From JBCCFX01 sp039029515 (GTDB taxonomy: Bacteria; Planctomycetota; Phycisphaerae; Phycisphaerales; SM1A02): a stretch of DNA of 17,872 bases. Under the pieces are notes generated by a model, which saw only the letters and a program-made list of their open reading frames with translations, searched no databases and was not told the origin of the DNA. This document shows, in pieces, positions 6,562-13,930 of the stretch. A program made the position numbers and the translations under genes. The stretch is taken from positions 1 to 17,872 of the forward strand of contig JBCCFX010000068.1 in the NCBI GenBank assembly GCA_039029515.1. The letters run 5' to 3'. Position 1 is the stretch's first letter, and each line of letters begins with the position of its first letter.

Positions 6562-8094
6562 ATGCGACCGGTCAAGAAGCGCATCATCGTCGACGGCGTC
6601 GACTTCGGTCAGCTGTTTCGGTTCCCGATGATCTTCCGTGCGGTCACCGCATCGATGCAGGTCCCCCGACTGCTGATCGGTCTTGCGATGGTCATCATCC
6701 TGTTGCTCGGCGGCCGGGCATGGGACGCCGCCACGGACAACACCATTGCCCCGGGGCAGCTTGCGGGCGTCGGCTCAACATCGGTGGATCCTGAATCGAC
6801 ACTGCGCGAGGCGATCCGTTTATTCGTCCCGCAGGAAGACTGGCCTGAGCGTGCGCCGGAACGATGGCCGGACGATGCGACGGCGTGGATCGCACCGATC
6901 GAGCGCGGCTATGCCAACGCATCGCGCGACTGGTCGACGCGGTTGTCCGCAGACGAGATTGCAGCCCGCGAGTTGGCATACGAACAGATGATGGTTGACC
7001 TTCGCGCGGCCAAACGCATGGGACCGTATCAGGCATCAGCTGCGCACATCAGCGCATCACTCGGCACGATGACGCGTGGTGCATTCGTTCTGAATGTCTC
7101 GCAGACCGTGGGGGGCGTGCGCGACTTGTTCATCAATCTTCCCGTGAATCTCTGGCGCGCATCACCGACATTCGTGATCTTCTATGGTCTGTTCTTCCTG
7201 ATCGTCTGTTCTGTCGGTGGCGGCGCACTCAGCCGGATGTCGGCGTGTCAGAACGCACAGCAGGAGCGATTGCGCATTCGCGATGCCCTTGGATTTGTGC
7301 GTGACAGTTCGAATGCGCTCGTGAGCGCGCCGTTGCTGCCGTTGATCACCGTCGCAATTGCGGCTGCAGGATTGTTCGGTCTGGGCATTCTGATGATTGC
7401 GCCGGGGCTGAACGTGATCGGCAGCGTGCTGTACGGCGTTGCGTTGCTCCTGGGTTGTCTGCTCGCGTTTCTGCTCGTGGGTTATGCGATTGGTCTGCCG
7501 CTGCTGATTCCTGCCGTGGCCTGTGAGAACTGCAGTGCGGGCGATGCGATGCAGCGCGCGTATGCGTACGTCATTCAGCGTCCGGTGCACCTTGCGTTGT
7601 ATTACGCCACAGCGCTTGTCGGGCTCGCGGTTGGCTTTGCCGTGGTCAGTGTCTTCGCTTCGCTGACGCTGAATCTGACCGCATCGATCTATGGCGCGGT
7701 CGCGGGGAGTGAATCGCCGATGTCCGTCGTTGGCGGTGTCGGCTTGTTCGATTTGCGGACGACAGGCGGCGTGGAGCAGACCGGTTGGACGAACGTCACT
7801 GCGGCGTCCGTCCTTGGGTTCTGGCAACGGCTGATCGTGTTGCTGGTTGGTGCGTACGTCATGTCGTACTTATTCAGTGCATCGACGATTGCGTACCTGC
7901 TGGTTCGTCGCGCGAGCGACGGTCAGGATGTGGATGAGATCTGGCAGGCGGGTCTGACGCCGGGCACGATGGCGCCGCAGCCGGTGGTGTCAGCGCGACC
8001 GAAGCTTGATGTTCAGGATGCATCGGATGATGCGGGGGACGTCGATTCGGATGCGGATGCCGATGCAGTAACGGCAAGCGAGTCGTCGGAATGA
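6562..8094 (+). CDS. Polytopic membrane protein of unknown function (510 aa)
   Basis: I do not recognise a named family. The start at 6562 is supported by GGAGG eight bases upstream. Residues 1-30 are a basic, Phe-rich amphipathic segment, then a first membrane segment (about 36-51). A soluble domain of about 150 residues (rich in Asp, Glu, Trp; presumably extracytoplasmic) follows. A membrane domain of five or more segments starts near residue 203 (VIFYGLFFLIVCSVGGGAL) and runs to about 450. Two Cys in VACENCSAG near residue 318 lie in a loop. The last 30 residues are a highly acidic Asp/Ala/Ser tail, likely disordered and cytoplasmic. The size and layout, with long helical segments and small-residue-rich membrane helices, resemble planctomycete hypothetical membrane proteins. 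It is a single gene followed by a hairpin terminator. Confidence 0.85.
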   Translation: MRPVKKRIIVDGVDFGQLFRFPMIFRAVTASMQVPRLLIGLAMVIILLLGGRAWDAATDNTIAPGQLAGVGSTSVDPESTLREAIRLFVPQEDWPERAPERWPDDATAWIAPIERGYANASRDWSTRLSADEIAARELAYEQMMVDLRAAKRMGPYQASAAHISASLGTMTRGAFVLNVSQTVGGVRDLFINLPVNLWRASPTFVIFYGLFFLIVCSVGGGALSRMSACQNAQQERLRIRDALGFVRDSSNALVSAPLLPLITVAIAAAGLFGLGILMIAPGLNVIGSVLYGVALLLGCLLAFLLVGYAIGLPLLIPAVACENCSAGDAMQRAYAYVIQRPVHLALYYATALVGLAVGFAVVSVFASLTLNLTASIYGAVAGSESPMSVVGGVGLFDLRTTGGVEQTGWTNVTAASVLGFWQRLIVLLVGAYVMSYLFSASTIAYLLVRRASDGQDVDEIWQAGLTPGTMAPQPVVSARPKLDVQDASDDAGDVDSDADADAVTASESSE

Positions 8095-8096
8095 CA

Positions 8097-8123
8097 ACAG
8101 GACGCTCTTGAGGAGCGTCCTGT
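8097..8123. terminator. Hairpin terminator between convergent genes
   Basis: A perfect 11-bp stem (8097-8107 with 8113-8123) and 5-nt loop ttgag start 2 bases after the stop of the 510-aa membrane protein and lie 30 bp from the end of the convergent 188-aa gene. The following plus-strand bases (cgttaatgtcgttt) are only mildly T-rich. It probably serves both genes. Confidence 0.65.
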
Positions 8124-8153
8124 CGTTAATGTCGTTTACGATATCAGGCTCGA

Positions 8154-8720
8154 TCAGCGGGCGGTGGCTTCCTCGGCCTGCTTGATCTGGAAGATCGACT
8201 GCGTCCTCAGCACGAAGCCGCCTTCGGCTCTCAGGTGATATGACTGGACGTGCACTTCATCGTTGTACCGCTGCATATCGAGCAGGGACATGTCGGGCCG
8301 ATTCAGTTCGTGATTCCAGTCGAGCATGAGCGCCCCGGAGTCCTCGGCGTGGTCGCGGAGCTCGTTGTAGGTGCTCAGATAGAGGTGGTCGGACAGCGTC
8401 TCGGTCTGGATCGACGTCATGAAGACGACACGATCCCCAAATTCGCACTCGTGATCCTTCTCGCCGGCACACGGCAGCGAGGCGACGAGGCCCCGTTCGG
8501 GAAGCGGGTCGACGGCGGACGACACGATTTCGGTCACACAGAGACCATTGCACTCAAACCGAATCGCATGGCCGCTCTGCAGCAGCCAGGCTTCGAACTC
8601 ATAGTCGCCCTGCGAAAGTCGTTGCCGGGCCTGAATATCGAAGAATTCCGGGTGGAGCGCCGTGCGATACAAGACCATGTTGTAGGTCTGCAGCAGCGAA
8701 GATTTCTGGGTTGAACTCAT
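8154..8720 (-). CDS. Conserved hypothetical protein (188 aa), DUF2617-like by recollection
   Basis: A soluble, mixed alpha/beta protein with no signal peptide or membrane segment. The dense, specific composition (HPEFFDIQARQRL, DYEFEAWLLQSGHAIRF, MTSIQTETLSDHLY, EVHVQSYHLRAEGGFVLRT) is that of a conserved folded domain. It reminds me of DUF2617-type sequences, but that is memory rather than a search result and no activity is implied. Two Cys (FECNGLC) near residue 60 and a CAGEKDHEC segment near residue 84-92 are possible metal or redox sites. The start at 8720 has AAGGAT upstream at good spacing. A 7-bp hairpin (8746-8752 with 8762-8768) would sit in its 5' leader about 25 bases before the start codon. 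It is a single gene, divergent from the HEAT-repeat gene. Confidence 0.78.
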   Translation of the reverse strand: MSSTQKSSLLQTYNMVLYRTALHPEFFDIQARQRLSQGDYEFEAWLLQSGHAIRFECNGLCVTEIVSSAVDPLPERGLVASLPCAGEKDHECEFGDRVVFMTSIQTETLSDHLYLSTYNELRDHAEDSGALMLDWNHELNRPDMSLLDMQRYNDEVHVQSYHLRAEGGFVLRTQSIFQIKQAEEATAR

Positions 8721-8967
8721 TGACGATCCTTAGAAAATTCGGACAAACGGGAACGCTCCCCTCCCGTTCACGCGGAGCATTGTTGCCGCCTCAGGCTGAA
8801 TGGCAACAGTTTTTTGTGAAATTACACACACTCCGGGGGTATCGGTCGAATGGACCGATAAAACCCAAGTTCTCGGGGTTTGAAAAGCCGATGCCCCTAC
8901 CTGTGGACATGGTGACACCGAACATGGACGGTGGATGGTTCCTTGACTGTCGGCACGGATTGCCGCA
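8721..8967. promoter_or_regulatory. Divergent spacer packed with short hairpins
   Basis: This 247-bp spacer between the 188-aa gene (-) and the HEAT gene (+) contains several perfect short inverted repeats: 8746-8752/8762-8768, 8782-8787/8802-8807 (followed by agtttttt on the plus strand), 8840-8847/8853-8860, 8861-8866/8876-8881, and 8951-8955/8961-8965 just before the HEAT start. A longer-range pairing of 8836-8845 with 8888-8897 (one G-U) is also possible. No clear sigma-70 promoter is visible, and the HEAT gene lacks an obvious Shine-Dalgarno sequence. Confidence 0.5.
8782..8815 (+). terminator. Possible intrinsic terminator/attenuator upstream of the HEAT gene
   Basis: Arms GTTGCC (8782-8787) and GGCAAC (8802-8807) enclose a loop that itself contains gcc-tca-ggc. 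Two bases later comes a run of six T on the plus strand (8810-8815). There is no plus-strand gene just upstream to terminate, so it could attenuate transcripts running into the HEAT gene, or block antisense reading. The 6-bp stem is short. Confidence 0.35.
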
Positions 8968-10839
8968 ATGCCCAGCCTGATCGAACGCCTTCAATTTGTC
9001 CGCGCATTACCGCCCCGTGGGGCGGCTGATGTCCTGATCGACGCCTTGCCATGGGCGACCGATGAGGAGCTGCCGGACCTGTGCCGACTCGCCCTGGAGA
9101 CCGGCGAATCGGCCGCGGTCATTGCGGTCGTCAAGGTCTTTCATCGACTCGATGAAGATGGTCGCGTCCTCGTCCGACGGTCGACCCGTGCGGTCGCACC
9201 GACGCTGGAGTCTGTGATCGAAGCCGGTGGCGTGCAGGCGGCGGCCAACGCCCTCGAACTGATTCGCGACCGTGCCGATCCGGGGTTGTGTCCGTTGGTG
9301 ACCGGCTTGCTCGAGTCGCCGGTGTCGGATCTCAACGTCGGCGCGGCGTCGGTGTTGTTCGAACTGGTACGACCATGGACCGAACGACCAGCCGAGCGCC
9401 GATGGGACGAGGCAGTTCGCCGGCAGTTGGATGATGCGGTGGCCATCGCGCTGGAGACGTATCGAAAGCACCGTAGCGTCGATGCTTTACGTGCCGCAGC
9501 ATTGCTCGCACCGTGGGCAGGTCCGAAGCTGGAGGTGTTGCTAAGCGAAGAAGATCATCCCGCGACGCTCGCGATGCGCGGGCTGGCGGAGCGTCAGGCT
9601 TTTCCGGATGTGCGCCGCAACCTGTTGCGCTGGTTGTCCACGCCAGAGCTGGCGCGTTCCGTCGCGCGGTGGATGCATACCGCTGCAACGCCTGATGCGT
9701 TCGATGAGGTTCTGAGCGCCGGGCACCTCTTGATGAATCCGGATCGACGGCGCGCGGTGCGCCGAATCGATCGTGCGCTGCACTGCATTCCGGGGCCGAC
9801 AGTTGTGCCTCACATTTCGCCGGAACGACAACGCGATCTTGCGCGCTGGCTCGAGGCATTGCCGATTTCGGCGCGTCATCGAGCATCGCGGGCGCAGGTG
9901 ATGTTCTCCACCGCGCATCCGATCGTTCGTCTTCGTTTGTGGCCTCGGCTGATGTCCGACAAAGCATCGGTGCGGGATGCGACGATCAACCGTGCGCTCA
10001 ATGGGAATGATGCCGTCACAGCGCGCGTCGCGATGCGCCGTGCACTTCGCCAGCCGGTGATCGCTGATGACATGTTGACGGCGCTGATCGCAGGCGGAAC
10101 AGCCGCGGTGACGCAGCGAGCACTGGTACGAGCCGCGCAGCAGCACTTGCCTGCGTTCATCGCATCTTTCGAACGTTTTGATGCGCCACAGCGTCGCGTT
10201 CTGGGGCGTTCATGGCTGCGCGATGATCGCTCGGCGTTTTTGGACATGATGCGTCGATCACTCGTTGACTCCGCGCCAGCGCGAGCCGATGGCTTGATTC
10301 GCCTGGCCCGTGAACTCCGGTTGATCTCGGATATTGAGACGGAACTAGTCGCGCTGACGGAATCGCCGTCGATGCGTCTTGCGGCTTCAGCGGTGATCGC
10401 ATTGGCCGATGGTGCATCGTCGAGTCGCCTGCACGCGCTCCGAGCGGCGACACAACATGCGAACGATCGGGTGCGTGCGAACGCCGTGGAGGCGCTGGCA
10501 TCGGTCGCCACGCAATCGCATTCGGCGGCGCTGCATCCTCGGGCTGCGCGTTGGTTGGCAGCACTCCAGAGCGATGCGAACAATCGACTTCGTGCCAACG
10601 CGATTCTCGCGCTCGTTCGTGGCCGCGAAGCGCAGGCCGCCGCGGCGCTCAAAACGATGTTGACCGACGACCGGCCGCTGCACCGCGTGAGTGCCATCTG
10701 GGTCGCATCGCGCAGCGGCCCGACATCGCTCTCGCCGGTCCTGGATGATCTCGCATCAAATGATCCGCTGGTCCAGGTCCGGCGTCGTGCCGAGCGTGCT
10801 CGCCGACTTCTGCGCACACCGCCGGCGAAGGTGAAGTGA
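8968..10839 (+). CDS. HEAT-repeat protein (623 aa)
   Basis: A soluble all-helical protein of unknown specific role. Much of the chain consists of paired helices rich in Ala, Leu and Arg with HEAT-type spacing, clearest at the C-terminus (about residues 480-615). There, units such as LHALRAATQHANDRVRANA, LQSDANNRLRANAILAL and LTDDRPLHRVSAIWVASRSG recur with the typical Asp-x-x-x-Arg-x-x-Ala pattern. N-terminal repeats are more diverged. HEAT arrays are protein-protein scaffolds, and no catalytic motif is visible. The start ATG at 8968 is the first in frame and fits the amphipathic N-terminus; it lacks a good Shine-Dalgarno sequence and sits 2 bp after a 5-bp hairpin. A small membrane protein gene follows after 7 bp, suggesting that the scaffold acts near the membrane with that partner. 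Confidence 0.85.
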   Translation: MPSLIERLQFVRALPPRGAADVLIDALPWATDEELPDLCRLALETGESAAVIAVVKVFHRLDEDGRVLVRRSTRAVAPTLESVIEAGGVQAAANALELIRDRADPGLCPLVTGLLESPVSDLNVGAASVLFELVRPWTERPAERRWDEAVRRQLDDAVAIALETYRKHRSVDALRAAALLAPWAGPKLEVLLSEEDHPATLAMRGLAERQAFPDVRRNLLRWLSTPELARSVARWMHTAATPDAFDEVLSAGHLLMNPDRRRAVRRIDRALHCIPGPTVVPHISPERQRDLARWLEALPISARHRASRAQVMFSTAHPIVRLRLWPRLMSDKASVRDATINRALNGNDAVTARVAMRRALRQPVIADDMLTALIAGGTAAVTQRALVRAAQQHLPAFIASFERFDAPQRRVLGRSWLRDDRSAFLDMMRRSLVDSAPARADGLIRLARELRLISDIETELVALTESPSMRLAASAVIALADGASSSRLHALRAATQHANDRVRANAVEALASVATQSHSAALHPRAARWLAALQSDANNRLRANAILALVRGREAQAAAALKTMLTDDRPLHRVSAIWVASRSGPTSLSPVLDDLASNDPLVQVRRRAERARRLLRTPPAKVK

Positions 10840-10846
10840 GACGATC

Positions 10847-11254
10847 ATGCACACCGATACGCCGATCATGATGCTCGCGACGCTTCGCTACGACGAACTG
10901 CCGTACGGGCCGATGGTGGAATCTTCGGTCGGCGCGATGAGCCCGCCTTGGCTGATCATCGGCGCGGTGGTGTTCGGCGTCTCATTGGCGACATGTCTCG
11001 CGTGGATCGTCTTGCAATGGGGCGGAGCGCGGTCGCGAGCCGATGCGCAGTTGAGCCGGTTGCTCGCGCGGAACTGCACGCTCACGCATCGTGAGCGACG
11101 AGCGTTGCATCAGATGGCGCGGCTGGCGGATATTCCGCATGCGTCGGCATTGCTCGTCAGCGATGGTTGCTTTCATCACGCGGCCCGTCAATACGTCCGG
11201 CGCCGCGGTGATCGACGCATCGTCGCTTCGATTCGACACAAAGTCTTCACCTGA
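10847..11254 (+). CDS. Small single-span membrane protein (135 aa)
   Basis: This gene starts 7 bp after the HEAT-repeat stop, with the purine-rich GAAGTGAG overlapping that stop as a likely ribosome site. It has one strong membrane segment at about residues 34-60 (PPWLIIGAVVFGVSLATCLAWIVLQW). The cytoplasmic tail of about 75 residues is basic and contains a conserved-looking block (LTHRERRALHQMARLADIPH, then ALLVSDGCFHHAARQYV) that looks like a small folded helical domain. An internal ATG pair at residues 8-9 is an alternative start. I cannot name the family. The spacing argues for co-translation with the HEAT-repeat protein, and a complex between the two is a reasonable inference. Confidence 0.72.
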   Translation: MHTDTPIMMLATLRYDELPYGPMVESSVGAMSPPWLIIGAVVFGVSLATCLAWIVLQWGGARSRADAQLSRLLARNCTLTHRERRALHQMARLADIPHASALLVSDGCFHHAARQYVRRRGDRRIVASIRHKVFT

Positions 11255-11299
11255 TCGGGTCCGCTCTCGATCAGTGGCCTCGGCCTACACTATCCGCTC

Positions 11300-12379
11300 A
11301 TGCTCGACTGGATGGGTTCGTATCGCGGCGAAGGCGCGGCACTGCTGACGGCATGGTGTTGGGTGTTCACATCGCTTTCGTTTGCGGCGGCCGGTCGGCG
11401 CGTCGGTCCGATGGTTGTGAACATCTCGCGCCTGTTCCTCGCGGTGGCATTTCTGGCATTGATCAGTCGGCAGGTGAACGGCGTCTGGATACCGACGGTC
11501 GATAGCGTTGGACTGTGGTGGTTGATTCTGTCGGGCGTGATCGGGTTGTCGATCGGTGATCAACTCCTGTTCACCGCGCTGGTGGATGTCGGCAGTCGAA
11601 CAAGTACATTGTTGATGACGCTCGCGCCACCGATCGTCGCGTTGACCGCGTGGTTTGCGCTGAACGAACAGCCAACCCTGATGATGGCCGTCGGGATGGC
11701 GATCACGTTGGGGGGTATCGCGTGGGTGATTCGAGAACGTCCTGCCCGAGATGATGGCACAGCACATCCACACTGGCGGCGCGGTCTGCTCCTGGGCATC
11801 GGTGCGGCGTGGTGTCAAGGGATCGGGTTCGTGATTGCGAAGCTCGGCATGGGACACACGCGGTTGCCGGAGGCTGAACACGTTGATCCGCTCTCCGCAA
11901 CATTGATCCGGATGGCATTCGCAGCGGTCGGCATGGCGGTGATTGCCGTGATCTGGCACGGCGTGCGCGCTGCGATTCGTCAAGCGGGCGAGCATCGGTC
12001 GCATCGTCGTCGGCAGCGGCGGTGGGGAAGTTCGATTCCATTCATCCTGATGGGGACCATGCTCGGCCCTGTGCTCGGCGTGTGGTGCTCGTTGATTGCC
12101 GCCGATGCATCAAACGTCGGGATCGCGGCGACACTCATGGCGATGACGCCGATTTTCATCCTGCCGTTTGCGGCGTTGGCGGAACGGGAGCGCATCACGT
12201 CCAAGGCGGTCATCGGCGCGATCGTGGCGGTGCTTGGCGTGGTGGTGTTGTCCTTGTTTGGTGAGGCGAAGCCGGAGACTGACGGTGAACATCCTGACGA
12301 TGTCACGACGGTCTCGGTCACCGATGCAGAATCGCCAGCGGTTCCTGATGGAGGTGCAGATGACAAGCCCCAAGGATGA
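11300..12379 (+). CDS. EamA/DMT-superfamily transporter
   Basis: A 359-aa inner-membrane protein with two tandem EamA-type repeats of about five membrane segments each (about residues 10-148 and 165-318), separated by a basic loop. The first repeat has the usual features: AWCWVFTSLSFAAAGRRVGP near the start, and a conserved-looking SIGDQLLFTALVDVGSRTSTLLMTLAPPIVAL block; the second has an equivalent ASNVGIAATLMAMTPIFILPFAAL block followed by ERERIT. Known members export or import metabolites, but the substrate here is unknown. The C-terminal 40 residues are acidic and hydrophilic. No Shine-Dalgarno sequence precedes the ATG at 11300; a TACACT at 11285 nine bases upstream could be a -10 element giving an almost leaderless mRNA, but no good -35 accompanies it. 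The stop overlaps the start of the uracil-DNA glycosylase gene by 20 bp. Confidence 0.88.
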   Translation: MLDWMGSYRGEGAALLTAWCWVFTSLSFAAAGRRVGPMVVNISRLFLAVAFLALISRQVNGVWIPTVDSVGLWWLILSGVIGLSIGDQLLFTALVDVGSRTSTLLMTLAPPIVALTAWFALNEQPTLMMAVGMAITLGGIAWVIRERPARDDGTAHPHWRRGLLLGIGAAWCQGIGFVIAKLGMGHTRLPEAEHVDPLSATLIRMAFAAVGMAVIAVIWHGVRAAIRQAGEHRSHRRRQRRWGSSIPFILMGTMLGPVLGVWCSLIAADASNVGIAATLMAMTPIFILPFAALAERERITSKAVIGAIVAVLGVVVLSLFGEAKPETDGEHPDDVTTVSVTDAESPAVPDGGADDKPQG

Positions 12380-13130
12380 TCACGACCGGCGACAGCGCGT
12401 TGCGCGGCAGCATCTCGAGACCAACACACTGCTCGGTGTGGACTTCGTTCCGATTCACAGTGTGGTGACGGCTTCGGCATCGACGACGGAGGTCAAGCCG
12501 GTGCGCGCGGAGGTGTCGTCGGTGAGCGCTGACGAGAAGCAGGCGGCGCTGGACGCGGTGCATGAACGTCACGATGCAGCGTGTCCGCATTGCACGGAAG
12601 CGACGGCGCATACGCGGACGGTATTTGGCGAGGGTGATCCGAATGCAGGGCTGATGTTCGTCGGTGAAGCGCCGGGTGCTGAAGAGGACAAACAGGGCCG
12701 CCCGTTTGTGGGTCGATCAGGTCAGAAACTCGAACAGATCATCAATGCGATGGGGTTGGCGCGCGAGCAGGTGTATATTGCCAACGTGCTGAAGAGCCGG
12801 CCGCCGAACAATCGGACGCCGTTGCAGCACGAGATCGATGCGTGTTCGTCGTATCTGCACGAGCAGATCCGCATCATCCAGCCGAAGGTCATCGTCACGT
12901 TGGGTGGACCGGCCGCGAAACTGTTGCTGCAGACGACCGTGGGCATCACCAAGTTGCGCGGCACGTGGGCGACGTTCACCGATGATGCGACCGATCCGCC
13001 GTTGACGGTGGATGTCATGCCAACGTTTCATCCCGCGTATCTGCTGCGGAATTACACGCAGGAGACGCGTCAGATGGTGTGGAATGACATGCAGATGGCG
13101 ATGGAGCGGCTGGGTACAAGCGACTCGTGA
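12360..13130 (+). CDS. Family 4 uracil-DNA glycosylase
   Basis: It removes uracil from DNA, starting base-excision repair. The catalytic domain begins near residue 70. Motif A is GEAPG (102-106) followed by EEDKQGRPFVG; NVLKSRPPNNRTP (142-154) follows, then HPAYLLR (224-230) as motif B. Family 4 enzymes bind a [4Fe-4S] cluster through four Cys. Here Cys75 and Cys78 (CPHC) and Cys162 are present, but the third position, normally Cys in KCRPP, is Ser146 (codon AGC at 12795). An N-terminal extension of about 65 residues is hydrophilic and unrelated to catalysis. I chose the ATG at 12360 because GGAGG lies five bases upstream; longer in-frame starts back to 12168 lie inside the EamA gene and give Arg/Cys-rich antisense-like sequence. 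The coding region overlaps EamA by 20 bp, suggesting co-translation. Confidence 0.93.
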   Translation: MTSPKDDHDRRQRVARQHLETNTLLGVDFVPIHSVVTASASTTEVKPVRAEVSSVSADEKQAALDAVHERHDAACPHCTEATAHTRTVFGEGDPNAGLMFVGEAPGAEEDKQGRPFVGRSGQKLEQIINAMGLAREQVYIANVLKSRPPNNRTPLQHEIDACSSYLHEQIRIIQPKVIVTLGGPAAKLLLQTTVGITKLRGTWATFTDDATDPPLTVDVMPTFHPAYLLRNYTQETRQMVWNDMQMAMERLGTSDS

Positions 13131-13163
13131 CTGCTGAAAGCTGACAGCTGATCGTTCAGTTCT

Positions 13164-13201
13164 GAGCGCATAAAAAAAGAGCGAGCGCATAAAAAAAGAG
13201 C
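13164..13201. repeat. Perfect tandem 19-bp duplication carrying the terminator T-tract
   Basis: The unit gagcgcataaaaaaagagc occurs twice head to tail (13164-13182 and 13183-13201) with no mismatch. On the minus strand each copy supplies a run of seven T, so the terminator to its right has two T-tracts in series. Confidence 0.9.
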
Positions 13202-13231
13202 CCGCCGCTGGCGACAGCGATGGACGGGCTC
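13191..13231 (-). terminator. Intrinsic terminator, minus strand
   Basis: The stem GAGCCCG/CGGGCTC (13198-13204 with 13225-13231) has a further inner pairing of gctg with cagc around gcga. Read on the minus strand it is followed at once by seven T (13197-13191), the classical rho-independent pattern. The nearest minus-strand gene is dtd, whose stop is about 250 bp away. For plus-strand transcripts of the UDG gene there is no T-tract after the hairpin, although the hairpin could still protect the mRNA end. Confidence 0.85.
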
Positions 13232-13482
13232 CTTGTGGGGGGGCAAGTTGTATGCCGTCGGGAAGGTCGATCGTGGTGCGTCGTGCGGACCTCTGAGACC
13301 CGATTCCCTTGACGGTCGTGTATCAATCCGCTCGAACCGCCCTGTAGGTTTCATCCATTCAGGAAAAATTCGCACGGCTGTTGCAAAAAGTCCCTAGCTC
13401 GCCAGGAGAACCCCGCTTAAGGGCCCCTCAGGGCGGGCAGGGCCGTGGGAATCAAAGCGATCGATTCGTTCTCGGCTCGGGA

Positions 13483-13923
13483 TCACCGTTCGATCATCAC
13501 GGTGAACGGGCCGTCGTTGACGAGTTCGACCTGCATATCGCCGCCAAACTCACCGACCTCCACTGGCACGTCGAGCCGCCGCAGGGCCCCGATCGCGCGT
13601 TCGTACAGTGCCTCACCGACAGGAGGATCGGCGGTGGCAACGAAGCTCGGGCGATTCCCCTTGCGGCAGTCGCCGGCGAGGGTGAACTGACTGATCATCA
13701 GCACCGAACCCTTGATGTCCTCGACCGATCGGTTCATTCGTCCCTCGTCATCCCGGAAGATGCGGAGTCGCGCGATCTTGCCGGCCATCCAATCGGCGTC
13801 CGCCTCGGTATCGCCCTGCATGACGCCGAGCAGCACGAGCAGCCCCTCGTTGATGGCGGCGTGATGGCCCGATGCCTCAACGGTGACGGATGCGGATCGA
13901 ACGCGTTGCACGAGTGCTCGGAT
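13483..13923 (-). CDS. dtd: D-aminoacyl-tRNA deacylase with apparent ATC start
   Basis: It hydrolyses D-amino acids such as D-Tyr from mischarged tRNA. The sequence has the family's two active-site elements: SQFTL (78-82) and the Gly-cisPro motif in NDGPFT (Gly138-Pro139), plus RPSF and the N-terminal RALVQRVRSASVTV. No ATG, GTG or TTG occurs where the family starts. Instead an ATC (13923-13921) stands in the position of the initiator Met, seven bases after a perfect AGGAGG (13936-13931). Starting there gives 146 aa, the family's usual length. The only in-frame ATG upstream (13974) would add 17 unrelated residues, lacks a Shine-Dalgarno sequence and lies in the loop of the mscS terminator. 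I therefore annotate from the ATC. Only about 20 bp separate the terminator's T-tract from the start, so expression probably depends on readthrough from mscS. Confidence 0.85.
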   Translation of the reverse strand: MRALVQRVRSASVTVEASGHHAAINEGLLVLLGVMQGDTEADADWMAGKIARLRIFRDDEGRMNRSVEDIKGSVLMISQFTLAGDCRKGNRPSFVATADPPVGEALYERAIGALRRLDVPVEVGEFGGDMQVELVNDGPFTVMIER

Positions 13924-13930
13924 GTCAGAG

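Larger units (their letters stand above)
13131..13482. other. 352-bp intergenic region, no gene seen
   Basis: This region lies between the UDG gene (+) and dtd (-), which converge. It contains the tandem 19-bp repeat and minus-strand terminator described separately. The remaining 13232-13482 has no credible open frame on either strand and no tRNA or known RNA motif that I recognise. A minor GGCCC/GGGCC inverted repeat lies near 13424-13446. It may be the dtd 3' untranslated region or hold a small RNA. Confidence 0.5.

Noticed and set aside
9876..10817. A 313-codon minus-strand frame inside the HEAT gene
   Set aside because: It is Arg/Ser/Ala-rich antisense composition, while the plus-strand frame shows coherent HEAT repeats.
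11252..11273. Inverted repeat (6-bp arms) at the end of the small membrane protein gene as a terminator
   Set aside because: The stem is short with a 10-nt loop and no T-tract; the next plus-strand gene follows within 45 bp.
12168..12359. Longer N-terminus for the uracil-DNA glycosylase
   Set aside because: The extension is out-of-frame sequence inside the EamA gene (Arg/Trp/Cys-rich), and a good Shine-Dalgarno sequence precedes the ATG at 12360.
13070..13375. A 101-codon minus-strand frame across the UDG end and the spacer
   Set aside because: It reads straight through the intrinsic terminator and its T-tracts and has no Shine-Dalgarno support or domain.
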